This document shows, one piece after another, positions 50,541-58,355 of a stretch of DNA of 64,000 nt. The position numbers were made by a program, and so were the translations under genes. Source of the DNA: Borrelia sp. P9F1 (GTDB lineage Bacteria; Spirochaetota; Spirochaetia; Borreliales; Borreliaceae); assembly GCF_030436115.1 (NCBI RefSeq), contig NZ_CP129414.1, forward strand, positions 1-64,000. The letters run 5' to 3'. The stretch's first letter is position 1. Every line of letters starts with the position of its first letter. Under the pieces are notes generated by a model. It was not told the origin of the DNA. It saw only the letters and a list, made by a program, of their open reading frames with translations, and did not search any database.

Positions 50541-51293
50541 ATGAAGACATTCAGCATAATAATGTTTGTATTATTTGTAACGCTAGCAACAGCCGTAGCT
50601 CATACCCAAACGGTAAGTGTGTCACAGGGGAAGACAACGAAAGCGGCAATGAAAGCATCTGATGAATTGGGGATTGAGAGGGAAGCAAGGCAACGAGCTT
50701 ATTATGAACTGGAGAAGAGCTTACGTGAATTAAGAGAAGAACTTACAGAAGAAAAGAATGAAATGACGGGATCATTTACTACTCTTGAGTCTAGGATCAG
50801 GGAGTTGCCAAAAAATATGCAAATAGGCAAGGGAGATAGTGATGCTGAGAGATTAAACAAAATTTATGCAGGCTTGGGGTATGATTCAGAATCTATTGGA
50901 AGGGTAGAGAAAATACTGGAAAAGTTAGCAGTAACCGGTTCTGATAGAGATGTTGCTTATAAGTTATTAAACCTGTTATATGGAATTGGAAATTTTACTC
51001 ATCAAATCGTAAATGAGTATTTGGGGGAAGCAGGCCTGTATAAGCTTAGGGACAATAAAAACATAATAGACATTAATGATATGTTTAATGAATTTGTTAT
51101 CTTAAGAGAAGAAGTTATTGAAAGAATTGATGATCAAATAGAGGTAGCTGTATCACAAAAGAATTCTAAGCAGAGAATGTTAGCGGAATTGAGTAAAGTT
51201 ACCAGAAGCAATGCAGAAGTTTATAAAAAAGTATACGGAAGACCAAACTCTCTTTTTGAAATGCAAAAAGAGTTTGAAAGATTAATTAAATAA
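50541..51293 (+). CDS. PFam54-like protein without lipobox, array 2 member 6 (250 aa)
   Basis: GTAGGAGGATATTT precedes ATG 50541. The N-terminus MKTFSIIMFVLFVTLATAVAHTQ is a signal peptide, but there is no Cys; cleavage by signal peptidase I after AVA is predicted. All other members of both arrays have the lipid Cys. There is hardly any linker. The domain is intact: YYELEKSLRELREELTEEKNE, IYAGLGYDSESIGRVEKILEKL, THQIVNEYLGEAGLYKLRDN, FNEFVILREEVIERI. The product should be periplasmic or secreted rather than lipid-anchored. Confidence 0.75.
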   Translation: MKTFSIIMFVLFVTLATAVAHTQTVSVSQGKTTKAAMKASDELGIEREARQRAYYELEKSLRELREELTEEKNEMTGSFTTLESRIRELPKNMQIGKGDSDAERLNKIYAGLGYDSESIGRVEKILEKLAVTGSDRDVAYKLLNLLYGIGNFTHQIVNEYLGEAGLYKLRDNKNIIDINDMFNEFVILREEVIERIDDQIEVAVSQKNSKQRMLAELSKVTRSNAEVYKKVYGRPNSLFEMQKEFERLIK

Positions 51294-51303
51294 ACATTAA
51301 TAA

Positions 51304-51342
51304 AAGAATGTAGAAGTCAAATAAAACGACATCTACATTCTT
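51304..51342 (+). terminator. intrinsic terminator after array 2
   Basis: AAGAATGTAG (51304-51313) pairs with CTACATTCTT (51333-51342), with additional AGTC/GAC pairing inside. Confidence 0.75.
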
Positions 51343-51540
51343 AAAACATACCAAAAAGCCTCTAGAGAGGCAAAATCACGAAAAACAAGAATTAATTAAA
51401 AACTTTAAATAATATAAAGTTGACAAAACAAAATAAAACTAGTACAATCTAGAACTATTATAAATATGTATCAGTAGCATTAGATACTGCATACTAAAAT
51501 GGATGATTATTTAATTAATTATCTAGAGGAGGAAGATTAT

Positions 51541-52302
51541 ATGAAAAAATTTGAAATAACAATGGTTGTATTGTTTACCGTTTTAATGATAAGTTGTGGG
51601 AATGATTTATCCCCAGAAAACCTACATAACCTACATAAAGAATTAGGGAGTGAAAACCATGAAGAAAAGGTTGAACAGCCGGTAGTTACAAAAACCCCAG
51701 AGCAACATCATCCGGTGGTAATAACACCTTCAGTGCCAACAGCCAAGGAAGCAGCATTAGAAGCAAAGAAGGATGCAATCAAGAAGAGAGTAGAAGGTGG
51801 AGCAAGTGTATTTGAAGCACTAGCGGATGAAGCGAAGCAAAATGCAGCCGCAGCAGCGTTAGAAGCAAGGAAGGAAGAAATCAAGAATGCAATGAAAAAA
51901 GATGGAGCAAGTGTATTTAAAGCACTAGCGGATGAAAAGAAACAAAGGGAAGCTGCAGCAGCATTAGAAGCAAGGAAAGAGGCAGCTAAGAATGCAGTGA
52001 AAGGTGGAGCAAGTGTATTTGAAGCAGTAGATGAAGCGGGACAAAAGAAAGCTGCAGCAGCAAAGCCAGTAGCATCAGTTCGACCAAAACAGCAGGCACA
52101 AGTAGCGCCTGCTGTTCCAGCAGTAAAGCCAGCAACAGCAAAGGTAAAACAATTACCATCATTGCCAGCAGGTCAACAAAAGATGATGTCAGGTGTGTTT
52201 CAAAGATTTGTAAAACAACAACCAGCGGGGACAAGCCAGCAATCAGGGGGAGTAGGCTCACAAACAGTGGTATCAGCACCAGTTGTGTTTGACGTGAGTT
52301 AG
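51541..52302 (+). CDS. lipoprotein with three helical repeats and Ala/Pro/Gln-rich tail (253 aa)
   Basis: ATG 51541 is chosen for AGAGGAGGAAG upstream; ATG 51499 would add 14 residues before the signal. MKKFEITMVVLFTVLMISCGN has lipidation Cys19. Three repeats of about 33 residues (71-103, 105-137, 140-172) each read AALEA-K-I/AAKN-V-GGASVFEALADE. They predict amphipathic helices. The C-terminus (175-253) is rich in Ala, Pro, Gln and Val with VAPAVPAVKPATAK and ends VSAPVVFDVS. It is a stalk-like surface protein of unknown role. No match to a known Borrelia family came to mind. Confidence 0.75.
   Translation: MKKFEITMVVLFTVLMISCGNDLSPENLHNLHKELGSENHEEKVEQPVVTKTPEQHHPVVITPSVPTAKEAALEAKKDAIKKRVEGGASVFEALADEAKQNAAAAALEARKEEIKNAMKKDGASVFKALADEKKQREAAAALEARKEAAKNAVKGGASVFEAVDEAGQKKAAAAKPVASVRPKQQAQVAPAVPAVKPATAKVKQLPSLPAGQQKMMSGVFQRFVKQQPAGTSQQSGGVGSQTVVSAPVVFDVS
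51751..52056 (+). repeat. three tandem coding repeats of about 100 bp
   Basis: Each copy starts GCAGC-TTAGAAGCAA and contains GGAGCAAGTGTATTT. The spacing of the GGAGCAAGTGTATTT copies (51799, 51904, 52006) is 105 and 102 bases, in frame, so the repeat number can change without loss of frame. Confidence 0.85.
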
Positions 52303-52949
52303 GTTCAATATAGCTACTTAACGTAGCTTTGGGTAAATAAGCATATTAATTTGAAAAAAAGAGAGGTCACAGAACATGGCTTCTCTTTTTACAGACAAAA
52401 ACACCTCTCTTGATTAAACATGGGCAAGACTAAGCAAAAAACACAAGACTACCAAGTGCTTCTGCAAAGAACCAACCAAACCCAATATCAAACCAATGTT
52501 TTACATATTGCTAAAAAGACACTTCAAACTTTTAGCACCACCGCGTGTTGCAGACGCAAGTAACTACGGGAGTGAGCACACTTCTTCTGACCAAGCCCAT
52601 CCCACTAACAGACACCCATTGTTCGATCTTGAATAATATGTAGGACAACCTCACAACGCTCTGCGACATTTCTCCCACAGCGGGTTGTGCTCACCAACAC
52701 GAAGACACTACCAAGCATCGCGTCCCTTAAATTTACGGTTCCAGATAACCCAAGTTCCCTCAAGCACCGAACCCCAGACAATTATAATATAGATTGCTTG
52801 AATAACAAAGAAGGTATATTGCCCTGTCCTATTTTCTTAGCTTTTAACTTTTATATAAAGGCCTTATGATACAATTTAACCCGTTTTACTATGAATATTT
52901 TCTTAATAATTAAATGATATATATTTCTTATAGAAGGAGAAATTAAGTC
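52303..52949. other. 650-bp intergenic region of unusual composition
   Basis: A terminator (AAAAAGAGA at 52356-52364 with TCTCTTTTT at 52382-52390) ends the previous gene. From about 52430 to 52800 the + strand is rich in C and A and its G+C content is visibly higher than the neighbourhood. A 47-codon frame at 52420-52563 (MGKTKQKTQDYQVLLQRT) lacks a ribosome binding site. On the minus strand several long frames are open but none has a start signal. It looks like decayed coding DNA of other origin; no family recognised. Confidence 0.4.
52356..52390 (+). terminator. intrinsic terminator
   Basis: AAAAAGAGA pairs with TCTCTTTTT; the T-run is part of the right arm. It lies 54 bases past the stop of the repeat lipoprotein. 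Confidence 0.75.
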
Positions 52950-53540
52950 ATGAATATACGAATTTTTAAAAGTTTAATTCTAATATTGGTATTTATGTTC
53001 TTTGGTTGTAAGGACATAAAAGACGCTAAAAATATAAGTTTATTAGATGATGATGAGGAAGATGCGGAGGAGCTTGATTTTGAAGAAGACGAGAACACAG
53101 TAGAAGGTTTAATTGCAAAATATCAACTTTCTTCTGTAGAAGGACATGCAGTTCAATATTTAAAGAGTGTTTTAACCAATCCACTTATTGCAAAAGATGT
53201 TGTGGGTGTTAAGAATTACACAGAAGAGGAATTTCATGAATTTTTATTAATATTGGGTTTAAATAAAACTAAGGAAGCTATTGCGGATATAGTCGTGACC
53301 ATGAGAGCACGGGACGAGGTACAAGACGCAATATATGACATGGCAGACGATCATCCACAGAAACAAAATTTGGAGAGCCAATTGAAGGAAAAGGAAGAAG
53401 AATATTTAAGAGATTTAAAAATTTCTTGTAGTAGTGACGAGGGGTATGAAGGGGCATACATAGCTTTAAGAGCTAACAGTAGTTCATTTTTGTTTAAAGC
53501 ACTCAAGGGTCAAATAGATGACATCTTGAGCAGCAATTAA
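52950..53540 (+). CDS. lipoprotein with BTA121-like domain (196 aa)
   Basis: AGAAGGAGAAATTAAGTC precedes ATG 52950. MNIRIFKSLILILVFMFFGCKD has lipidation Cys20. A short acidic linker (34-50) is followed by one domain: LSSVEGHAVQYLKSVLTNP, YTEEEFHEFLLILG, KTKEAIADIVVTMRARDEVQDAI in parts, and EEYLRDLKISCSSDE. This fits my recollection of the BTA121 repeat, named after a large tick-phase surface lipoprotein on the B. turicatae megaplasmid. Here there is a single copy. It is a monocistronic unit with a terminator. Confidence 0.72.
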   Translation: MNIRIFKSLILILVFMFFGCKDIKDAKNISLLDDDEEDAEELDFEEDENTVEGLIAKYQLSSVEGHAVQYLKSVLTNPLIAKDVVGVKNYTEEEFHEFLLILGLNKTKEAIADIVVTMRARDEVQDAIYDMADDHPQKQNLESQLKEKEEEYLRDLKISCSSDEGYEGAYIALRANSSSFLFKALKGQIDDILSSN

Positions 53541-53545
53541 GTTTA

Positions 53546-53578
53546 AAGGGCAGCAGAGGCTAATATTTGCTGCCCCTT
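53546..53578 (+). terminator. intrinsic terminator
   Basis: AAGGGCAGCA (53546-53555) pairs with TGCTGCCCCTT (53568-53578) with one bulged base. It starts 5 bases after the stop. Confidence 0.78.
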
Positions 53579-53865
53579 ATTAGAGTCGGTAGCTTCTTTA
53601 TCGCAGATACAGATCTTGAGCGAGGAAGATAATTTAATAAGGCAATAATGTCTCCGTATTAAAGTTGGGGAGATTTATTAAAGCTAATCCGAGTCCTGTT
53701 TGAGAATCTAGACCTAGTGATGGTGCTTGGCTACAGCAATTAGCGAGGACCAAAGTGCAAATTTTAACTTTAAGTGTTTTTCGAAAGTCACCTAATTCGT
53801 TATGAAACTTAGGTTTTTCAACGATGTTGTAGTAGAATTGTCCATTAAAGAGGAGGTGAATGCCG
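53579..53865. other. intergenic region with an open minus-strand frame
   Basis: No supported gene. On the minus strand one frame is open from within the next gene to a stop at 53634 and its last 60 codons read protein-like (KPKFHNELGDFRKTLK, SLGLDSQTGLGLALINLPNFN). There is no start with a ribosome binding site, so it is at best a remnant. The promoter for the gene at 53866 must also be here. Confidence 0.35.
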
Positions 53866-54915
53866 ATGAATAGAATTTTTTTGTTCGCAATTTCCCTGGG
53901 TTTGCTGAGTTGTGATGTCGAGTCTCTAAGAAGGACCAAGGAAGTGGCGGGTGAGGTTCGATCTATTTTGGAAAATGGTGGTGAGATTGAATTTGCGGGA
54001 TATGCTGATGTAACAGTAACTAAAGAGAAAATAGACGGTGTGGAAGTTGCTGTTTTATCAGGAAGTGCCGGGATAGGTGTAATTTCTGATTCAGGCGACT
54101 TTGTCGAAGTAGCTGTGGCGGGCTCAGGCTCTGTTAGTGCATCAGGTAGAGTAGAAGGCCAAGCGGTTGTTTCAAGTAAGGTTGAGACAGAAAAGGGATC
54201 AACAGGTTCAACAAATGTTTACAGCAGTGATACTTACGGGACAGTGGCGCCGGTGAGTGGTTACAATGATGCAACAGAGATAACAGAGGATACAGCTGGT
54301 ACGGAGTCCTTGGGAGGATATTCTGGAGAGAGTAACCTTATAGAAGAGGAATATTATGGTTCACCAGGATTTGGTATTTCATACGGAGGGGTGAATGCAG
54401 TTGTTGAAGAAGATGAGTATGATCCTTTGAATGAAGCCAAAGCAAGTGTGAATGAGTCACTTAAGCTGGTTAAAAAGCTAGCAAAGGATTATAATTTGTT
54501 CAGTTATTATCAGACTATAAAGGGTGATACTAGGAGACTTGGGGAATACAACAAAAAGAGAAAAGCTGCTGAGGAGGCGTCTAAATATACAAGAGAACGC
54601 TTGGATGGAGATTTAGATGGTCTTTTAGCTTCTGTTAAGAAGGGATTGGACGCTGCAAACGCTGGTGAACGGGTTTACAAGAGCAGTAAGGCAAAGGATA
54701 AGTTGGGTAAGCTTACTAATGCAAAGAAACAACTGGTTGAGCTTGAAGAAGAGGTAGAAAAGTTTGTTGGGGAAGTTAAGACAGGCCAGGAGACAGATCA
54801 AAGTGCATATGGTACTCAGAATGGGACTCGTCAAGGGAAGCTTTTGACAATGGAAGAGTCTTTGAAGAAAGTGAAAAAATTGCTGTATGGCTCTAAGAGC
54901 GGTCAGCAGAATTAA
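53866..54915 (+). CDS. lipoprotein (349 aa), unknown family
   Basis: AGAGGAGG lies 9 bases before ATG 53866, better spaced than ATG 53860. MNRIFLFAISLGLLSCDVES has lipidation Cys16. Residues 20-100 form a Gly/Val/Ser-rich strand region (GGEIEFAGYADVTVTK, VAVLSGSAGIGVISDSGDF, VSASGRV). Residues 100-175 are Tyr-, Gly- and Thr-rich, and residues 185-349 are helical and charged (ESLKLVKKLAKDYN, AKKQLVELEEEVEKFVGEV). The GGE-EFSASGSV-like spacer resembles that of the Mlp gene at 29857. It ends in a perfect terminator. Confidence 0.75.
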   Translation: MNRIFLFAISLGLLSCDVESLRRTKEVAGEVRSILENGGEIEFAGYADVTVTKEKIDGVEVAVLSGSAGIGVISDSGDFVEVAVAGSGSVSASGRVEGQAVVSSKVETEKGSTGSTNVYSSDTYGTVAPVSGYNDATEITEDTAGTESLGGYSGESNLIEEEYYGSPGFGISYGGVNAVVEEDEYDPLNEAKASVNESLKLVKKLAKDYNLFSYYQTIKGDTRRLGEYNKKRKAAEEASKYTRERLDGDLDGLLASVKKGLDAANAGERVYKSSKAKDKLGKLTNAKKQLVELEEEVEKFVGEVKTGQETDQSAYGTQNGTRQGKLLTMEESLKKVKKLLYGSKSGQQN

Positions 54916-54957
54916 CGATTAATCTTTGTTTGTAAATTTATTTATGCTTAAATGAGG

Positions 54958-54981
54958 ACAGGCTGCTCTAGGGTGGCCTGT
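54958..54981 (+). terminator. intrinsic terminator
   Basis: ACAGGC (54958-54963) pairs with GCCTGT (54976-54981), followed by seven more T. Confidence 0.88.
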
Positions 54982-55082
54982 TTTTTTAATGGGTACATTC
55001 ATCCTAACCCCTTGCTGGTTTAGGTTTAGTTGGTTTGATAAATAAATGGTTTTGGAGTACTATACTTTTCAGAGGTTAAAAT

Positions 55083-55364
55083 ATGAGAAGAAGACAACAA
55101 GGCAAGTTTTTTTGTGTGAGTATTATTTTACTATCAAGTATCTTAAGTTGTAATTTATCTGCTAGGGATGAATTTGGAAGGGTAACAGGAGAGTCTAATA
55201 CCGTTTCAGAGACGGATGTTGTCAGTTCTAGTTTTAAAAGACCGATTGCAGGTGGGAAAGGTACTAGGAAAGTGACGAATGAAAGTGTTAGGAGTAGCAG
55301 TACAAGGCGCAGTAGTAGTAGGTCAACTACAGGTTCGGCTTCTGTTAAGGTGAACACCCAATAG
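55083..55364 (+). CDS. small Ser/Arg-rich lipoprotein (93 aa)
   Basis: GAGGTTAAAAT precedes ATG 55083. MRRRQQGKFFCVSIILLSSILSCNLS has lipidation Cys23. The mature part has about 70 residues, dominated by Ser, Arg, Thr and Gly (SSSTRRSSSRSTTGSAS), and is probably disordered and basic. It might be a truncated relative of larger lipoproteins. Function unknown. Confidence 0.65.
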   Translation: MRRRQQGKFFCVSIILLSSILSCNLSARDEFGRVTGESNTVSETDVVSSSFKRPIAGGKGTRKVTNESVRSSSTRRSSSRSTTGSASVKVNTQ

Positions 55365-55444
55365 GCTGAATGCCCCTCTTAGGATCTACAAAGCAAAGAC
55401 TAATGCTTTAGTGACAAGCTAGTTAGCAGTAAGACGATAAGATA

Positions 55445-55486
55445 ATAAAAAAGTCCCACTAGCTTAAACTAACAGTTCAGTGGGAC
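55445..55486 (-). terminator. terminator of the minus-strand gene
   Basis: GTCCCACT (55453-55460) pairs with AGTGGGAC (55479-55486), and read on the minus strand it is followed by TTTTTTATTATC. It lies about 70 bases past the stop at 55557 and may also end the + strand gene at 55364. Confidence 0.82.
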
Positions 55487-55556
55487 GTTGCTTAAAATCG
55501 ATTTTAAAGCTTAAATTAAAGCTTAAACAAAGAGCCGCTGCGACGCACTCAAGAAC

Positions 55557-56219
55557 TTAGTACTTCATTACGTATTGTGTGTAGTGTTTGTGCAACTTGG
55601 AATGCACATTTTTGACCGAGTTGTAAAGATCTGCGAATTTGGGTATAAACTTCTTAAAGCTTTTTTCAACCCGATTGTGGTCGAGGGTGCTTACTATCGA
55701 TGCAAACTCCTTTACATATTCAGGAATTAGCGGTAAACGCCTTTCCAATGATTCTTTGTATTCATGGTAATGTTTTTGTACACCCTCCGAGTCTTCCTGT
55801 CTTAGCATGTTTGCAAGTTCTATTGTATCTGACAGGAGTAGACTCAGAGAATCTAGTTCATACAAAAGATACGCTGCTTTATCTGGATTTTTGTCCCTAA
55901 GTTTGATTAAAAACTTATGTGATTTGCGCAGTAAATTCTTTTGTGAGCCAACAGGAGCGCTTTTTTTATTTTCTGCAACCATTAAGCATAATCTTAATTT
56001 GTGCAATAAGTCTTCTTCAGATAATGCTTTAAAAGCATCAATGCTTGTAAGAAAAAAGCCATCAAGGTATTTTAAGTTTTTAAAATTAATTTTCCACTTA
56101 CTTGCCCTTACTTCTTCTTTTGTCACACCAGATCCATTTAAAGAAAATAAACTTACTGAACATATTATTAGCAACGCAGATAACAAAACACTTCTAATAA
56201 TTGAAATGATAAAAATCAT
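55557..56219 (-). CDS. exported helical protein or lipoprotein (220 aa), minus strand
   Basis: AGAAGGTAAAT precedes the ATG complementary to 56217-56219. The start MIFIISIIRSVLLSALLIICSVSLFS is a signal peptide; IIC at residue 20 could be a lipobox, although LIIC is not ideal. The rest is wholly helical and charged with repeated Leu spacing (EEDLLHKLRLCLMVAENKK, AAYLLYELDSLSLLLSDTIELANML in parts). This resembles periplasmic helical-bundle proteins of Borrelia such as P66-unrelated small exported antigens, but no family can be named. It faces the upstream genes and has its own terminator. Confidence 0.7.
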   Translation of the reverse strand: MIFIISIIRSVLLSALLIICSVSLFSLNGSGVTKEEVRASKWKINFKNLKYLDGFFLTSIDAFKALSEEDLLHKLRLCLMVAENKKSAPVGSQKNLLRKSHKFLIKLRDKNPDKAAYLLYELDSLSLLLSDTIELANMLRQEDSEGVQKHYHEYKESLERRLPLIPEYVKEFASIVSTLDHNRVEKSFKKFIPKFADLYNSVKNVHSKLHKHYTQYVMKY

Positions 56220-57136
56220 ATTTACCTTCTATTTAAAAATCTAATAAGTCAATATATAGCATTTATAAAAAGTCACTATATGACATGTGAAAGGTAATAT
56301 GGACATATTTAAGAAGGAAAATTAAGTAATAATAAATATAAAATTTATGCCCATTGATTTGAGTAGTATTTTGCAAGCTCGGGTGAAGATATGGCCTGTG
56401 AACTGGGTTTCTGGCCATTTTGACTAATTAGTTGTTTAATTAAAGTAGGTGGTAATAAAAGTCTGAGCCTAAACTCAAGCTTATGCCTGCTGTGGATAAC
56501 CAATACCATTCTGTTAACTTGAAGTGTTGTCCTCTAACAAGTTTGCTCTGCACTGCATCTTTGGGTTTTTCTGCTTTATTGTCAAGCTCAGAGGGAATTA
56601 AATGGCATCCGTCACGACATAAGGCTTGCTTTCATAGCCTTAACTGATCTTGAGTCTAGTCCCATTTAGAGTTACTGTTTTTCGTTTACCAGTTCATAGG
56701 TTATTTAAATACAGATACTTCTCTCTAGATAAATATCATTTTATTTTTATTCTATGACGCAAAAATCAATCATAAATCAAATCTTTTATTCACCAAGGAT
56801 AGTGCTGTTTAGCAGCATTGTGTTACTTTTTACTCTTCAAGTGAGAACATATTTGCAAAAATAGTATTTAAAAATGCTTACTAAATGTTGTTTAACATTG
56901 CAAACTTTTGTGCTAACATTTACCTACTAAATTTCATTCGTAAGATATTAAAGTAGTGAAAAAGGTAGATTTTATTTACATAAAAAGAGCTTAATATTGG
57001 TTTAAGGTGGCTTATAGGGCAATTTAGGTTGATTTACTTTTAGGATTGAGGCTTGTTGACAGGCTTTTGTTTAGGGGTTAAGGCTTAGGAGCACATTAGT
57101 AATTTGATTAAGAGATTAGGTATGGGGAAGTAATTT
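56220..57136. other. 900-bp region before thyX, with a decayed gene
   Basis: The first half holds the minus-strand relic listed at 56345-56703. The second half (about 56710-57136) is AT-rich and without open frames. TTGACA at 57056-57061 is a possible -35 box for thyX, though the -10 at the right distance is poor. Confidence 0.45.
56345..56703 (-). pseudogene. decayed gene with two stops and two frameshifts
   Basis: Read on the minus strand from about 56703: TGKRKTVTLNGTRLKIS, stop, GYESKPYVVTDAI, then after a shift HLIPSELDNKAEKPKDAVQ, KLVRGQHFKLTEWYWL and AGISLSLGSDFYYHL, then after another shift IKQLISQNGQKPSSQAI, SPELAKYYSNQWA and stop at 56345-56347. The three pieces join end to end without gaps and all look like real protein, so this is a single gene in decay. 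An earlier stop (TGA complementary to 56704-56706) limits it upstream. The parent family is not recognised. Confidence 0.55.
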
Positions 57137-57955
57137 ATGCATGAATGTGTACAAGCAGCGGAAGAAATATTAGACAAGGAATACAAGGTTTTGTGCAAGG
57201 GGTTCTTAAGGCTTGTCGATTATATGGGTAGTGATGAGCGAATAGTTAGTGCGGCTAGGGTTTCTTACAGGGATTCTAAGGCAAAGCGAGACAGTGCGGG
57301 TCTTATTGATTACCTTATAAGAAATGAGCATACAAGCCCTCTTGAACAGGTGGTTCTTACTTTTCATGTGAAAGCTCCAATATTTGTTGCAAGACAATGG
57401 ATGAGGCATAGGACAGCAAGGATTAATGAAGTTTCAGGGCGTTATAGTGTGATGAGAGAGGAGTTTTATGTTCCCTCTGGAGGTGACATTAACAAACAGA
57501 GTGTCACTAACAAGCAGGGGCGTTCTGATGTAAGGCTTAGTGAGAAGACTGTTGAGAATTTGGTTAGTAATCTGGAGGAGCACTATAAGAGATCTTACAA
57601 CGTTTACCATGACATGGTAGAAAGTGATGTCTCAAGAGAGGTAGCAAGGATATCTTTACCTTTAAGCTTGTACACTGAATGGTACTGGCAGATTGATTTG
57701 AATAATTTATTTCACTTTGTTAAGTTAAGAATATCGTCTCATGCCCAGAAGGAAATAAGGGAATATGCTATTTTGTTATTAAAAATTGCAGAAAGGGTTG
57801 TCCCATTAGCTACTGCTAGTTTTAAGAATCATATTCTAGAAGGTGTTATGCTTTCAAAAAATGAAGTACGTGAGATTAAGAGGGTATTAGATCTTTCTAG
57901 GCTGCATTTGTCAGAGCTTGAGTTGAAGAGACTGAAAGAGAAGCTTGATTTATGA
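57137..57955 (+). CDS. thyX: FAD-dependent thymidylate synthase ThyX (272 aa)
   Basis: GGGGAAG precedes ATG 57137. The ThyX signature RHR-x7-S is present (RHRTARINEVSGRY, residues 90-103). Also typical are VSAARVSYRDSK (38-49), NEHTSPLEQVVLTFHVKAPIFVARQW in parts, and the C-terminal WYWQIDLNNLFHFVKLR, which binds dUMP and the flavin. It methylates dUMP to dTMP using methylene-tetrahydrofolate and reduced FAD, replacing ThyA. It is the first gene of a four-gene nucleotide operon and overlaps nrdI by 11 bases. Its presence on a plasmid is characteristic of relapsing-fever Borrelia. Confidence 0.96.
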   Translation: MHECVQAAEEILDKEYKVLCKGFLRLVDYMGSDERIVSAARVSYRDSKAKRDSAGLIDYLIRNEHTSPLEQVVLTFHVKAPIFVARQWMRHRTARINEVSGRYSVMREEFYVPSGGDINKQSVTNKQGRSDVRLSEKTVENLVSNLEEHYKRSYNVYHDMVESDVSREVARISLPLSLYTEWYWQIDLNNLFHFVKLRISSHAQKEIREYAILLLKIAERVVPLATASFKNHILEGVMLSKNEVREIKRVLDLSRLHLSELELKRLKEKLDL

Positions 57956-58355
57956 ATATGAAACGGAAGAGAGGGTTATCTATATTTTAGTAGTATATGC
58001 TTCCAGGACGGGAAATGTAGGTCGCTTTATTGCAAAAACGGGTTTGCAAGATGTTTTACGCATAGAGACTGGCTGTGAGATTGTGGATGAGCCTTATGTT
58101 TTGCTTACTTATACAGCTTCTTTTGGCAACATACCACCTGAGGTAGAAAAATTTTTGGCTAACAACTGGAAGTTGATGGTAGGGGTTGCTGGGAGTGGGA
58201 ACAAGAACTGGGGAGATTCTTTTTGTAATGCTGTTAATTTAATAAGACGCAAATATGATGTGGAAGAGATATTGAAGTTTGAACTTGCAGGAAATGTGCA
58301 CGATGTTAATAATTTTGTAGAAAGGATTTGCGATGAGACACTTAGAGTTAAATAA
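57945..58355 (+). CDS. nrdI: flavodoxin-like ribonucleotide reductase maturation protein NrdI (136 aa)
   Basis: The only standard start upstream of the conserved region is TTG 57945, inside the thyX end, so translation is probably coupled. The flavodoxin phosphate loop ASRTGNVGRF (residues 19-28), then LLTYTASFGNIPPEVEKFL and VAGSGNKNWGDSFCNA, match NrdI, whose FMN helps to assemble the dimanganese-tyrosyl radical of NrdF. The extra 10-residue N-terminus is unusual; a non-standard start nearer ILVVYAS is possible. It overlaps nrdE by 23 bases. Confidence 0.9.
   Translation: MIYEYETEERVIYILVVYASRTGNVGRFIAKTGLQDVLRIETGCEIVDEPYVLLTYTASFGNIPPEVEKFLANNWKLMVGVAGSGNKNWGDSFCNAVNLIRRKYDVEEILKFELAGNVHDVNNFVERICDETLRVK

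Noticed and set aside
52687..52869. 60-codon + strand frame
   Set aside because: No ribosome binding site and a random-looking product. The region is listed as possibly decayed DNA instead.
53634..53939. 101-codon minus-strand frame overlapping the start of a lipoprotein gene
   Set aside because: No start signals. Its last part looks protein-like but not enough to call a gene; it is mentioned in the intergenic entry.
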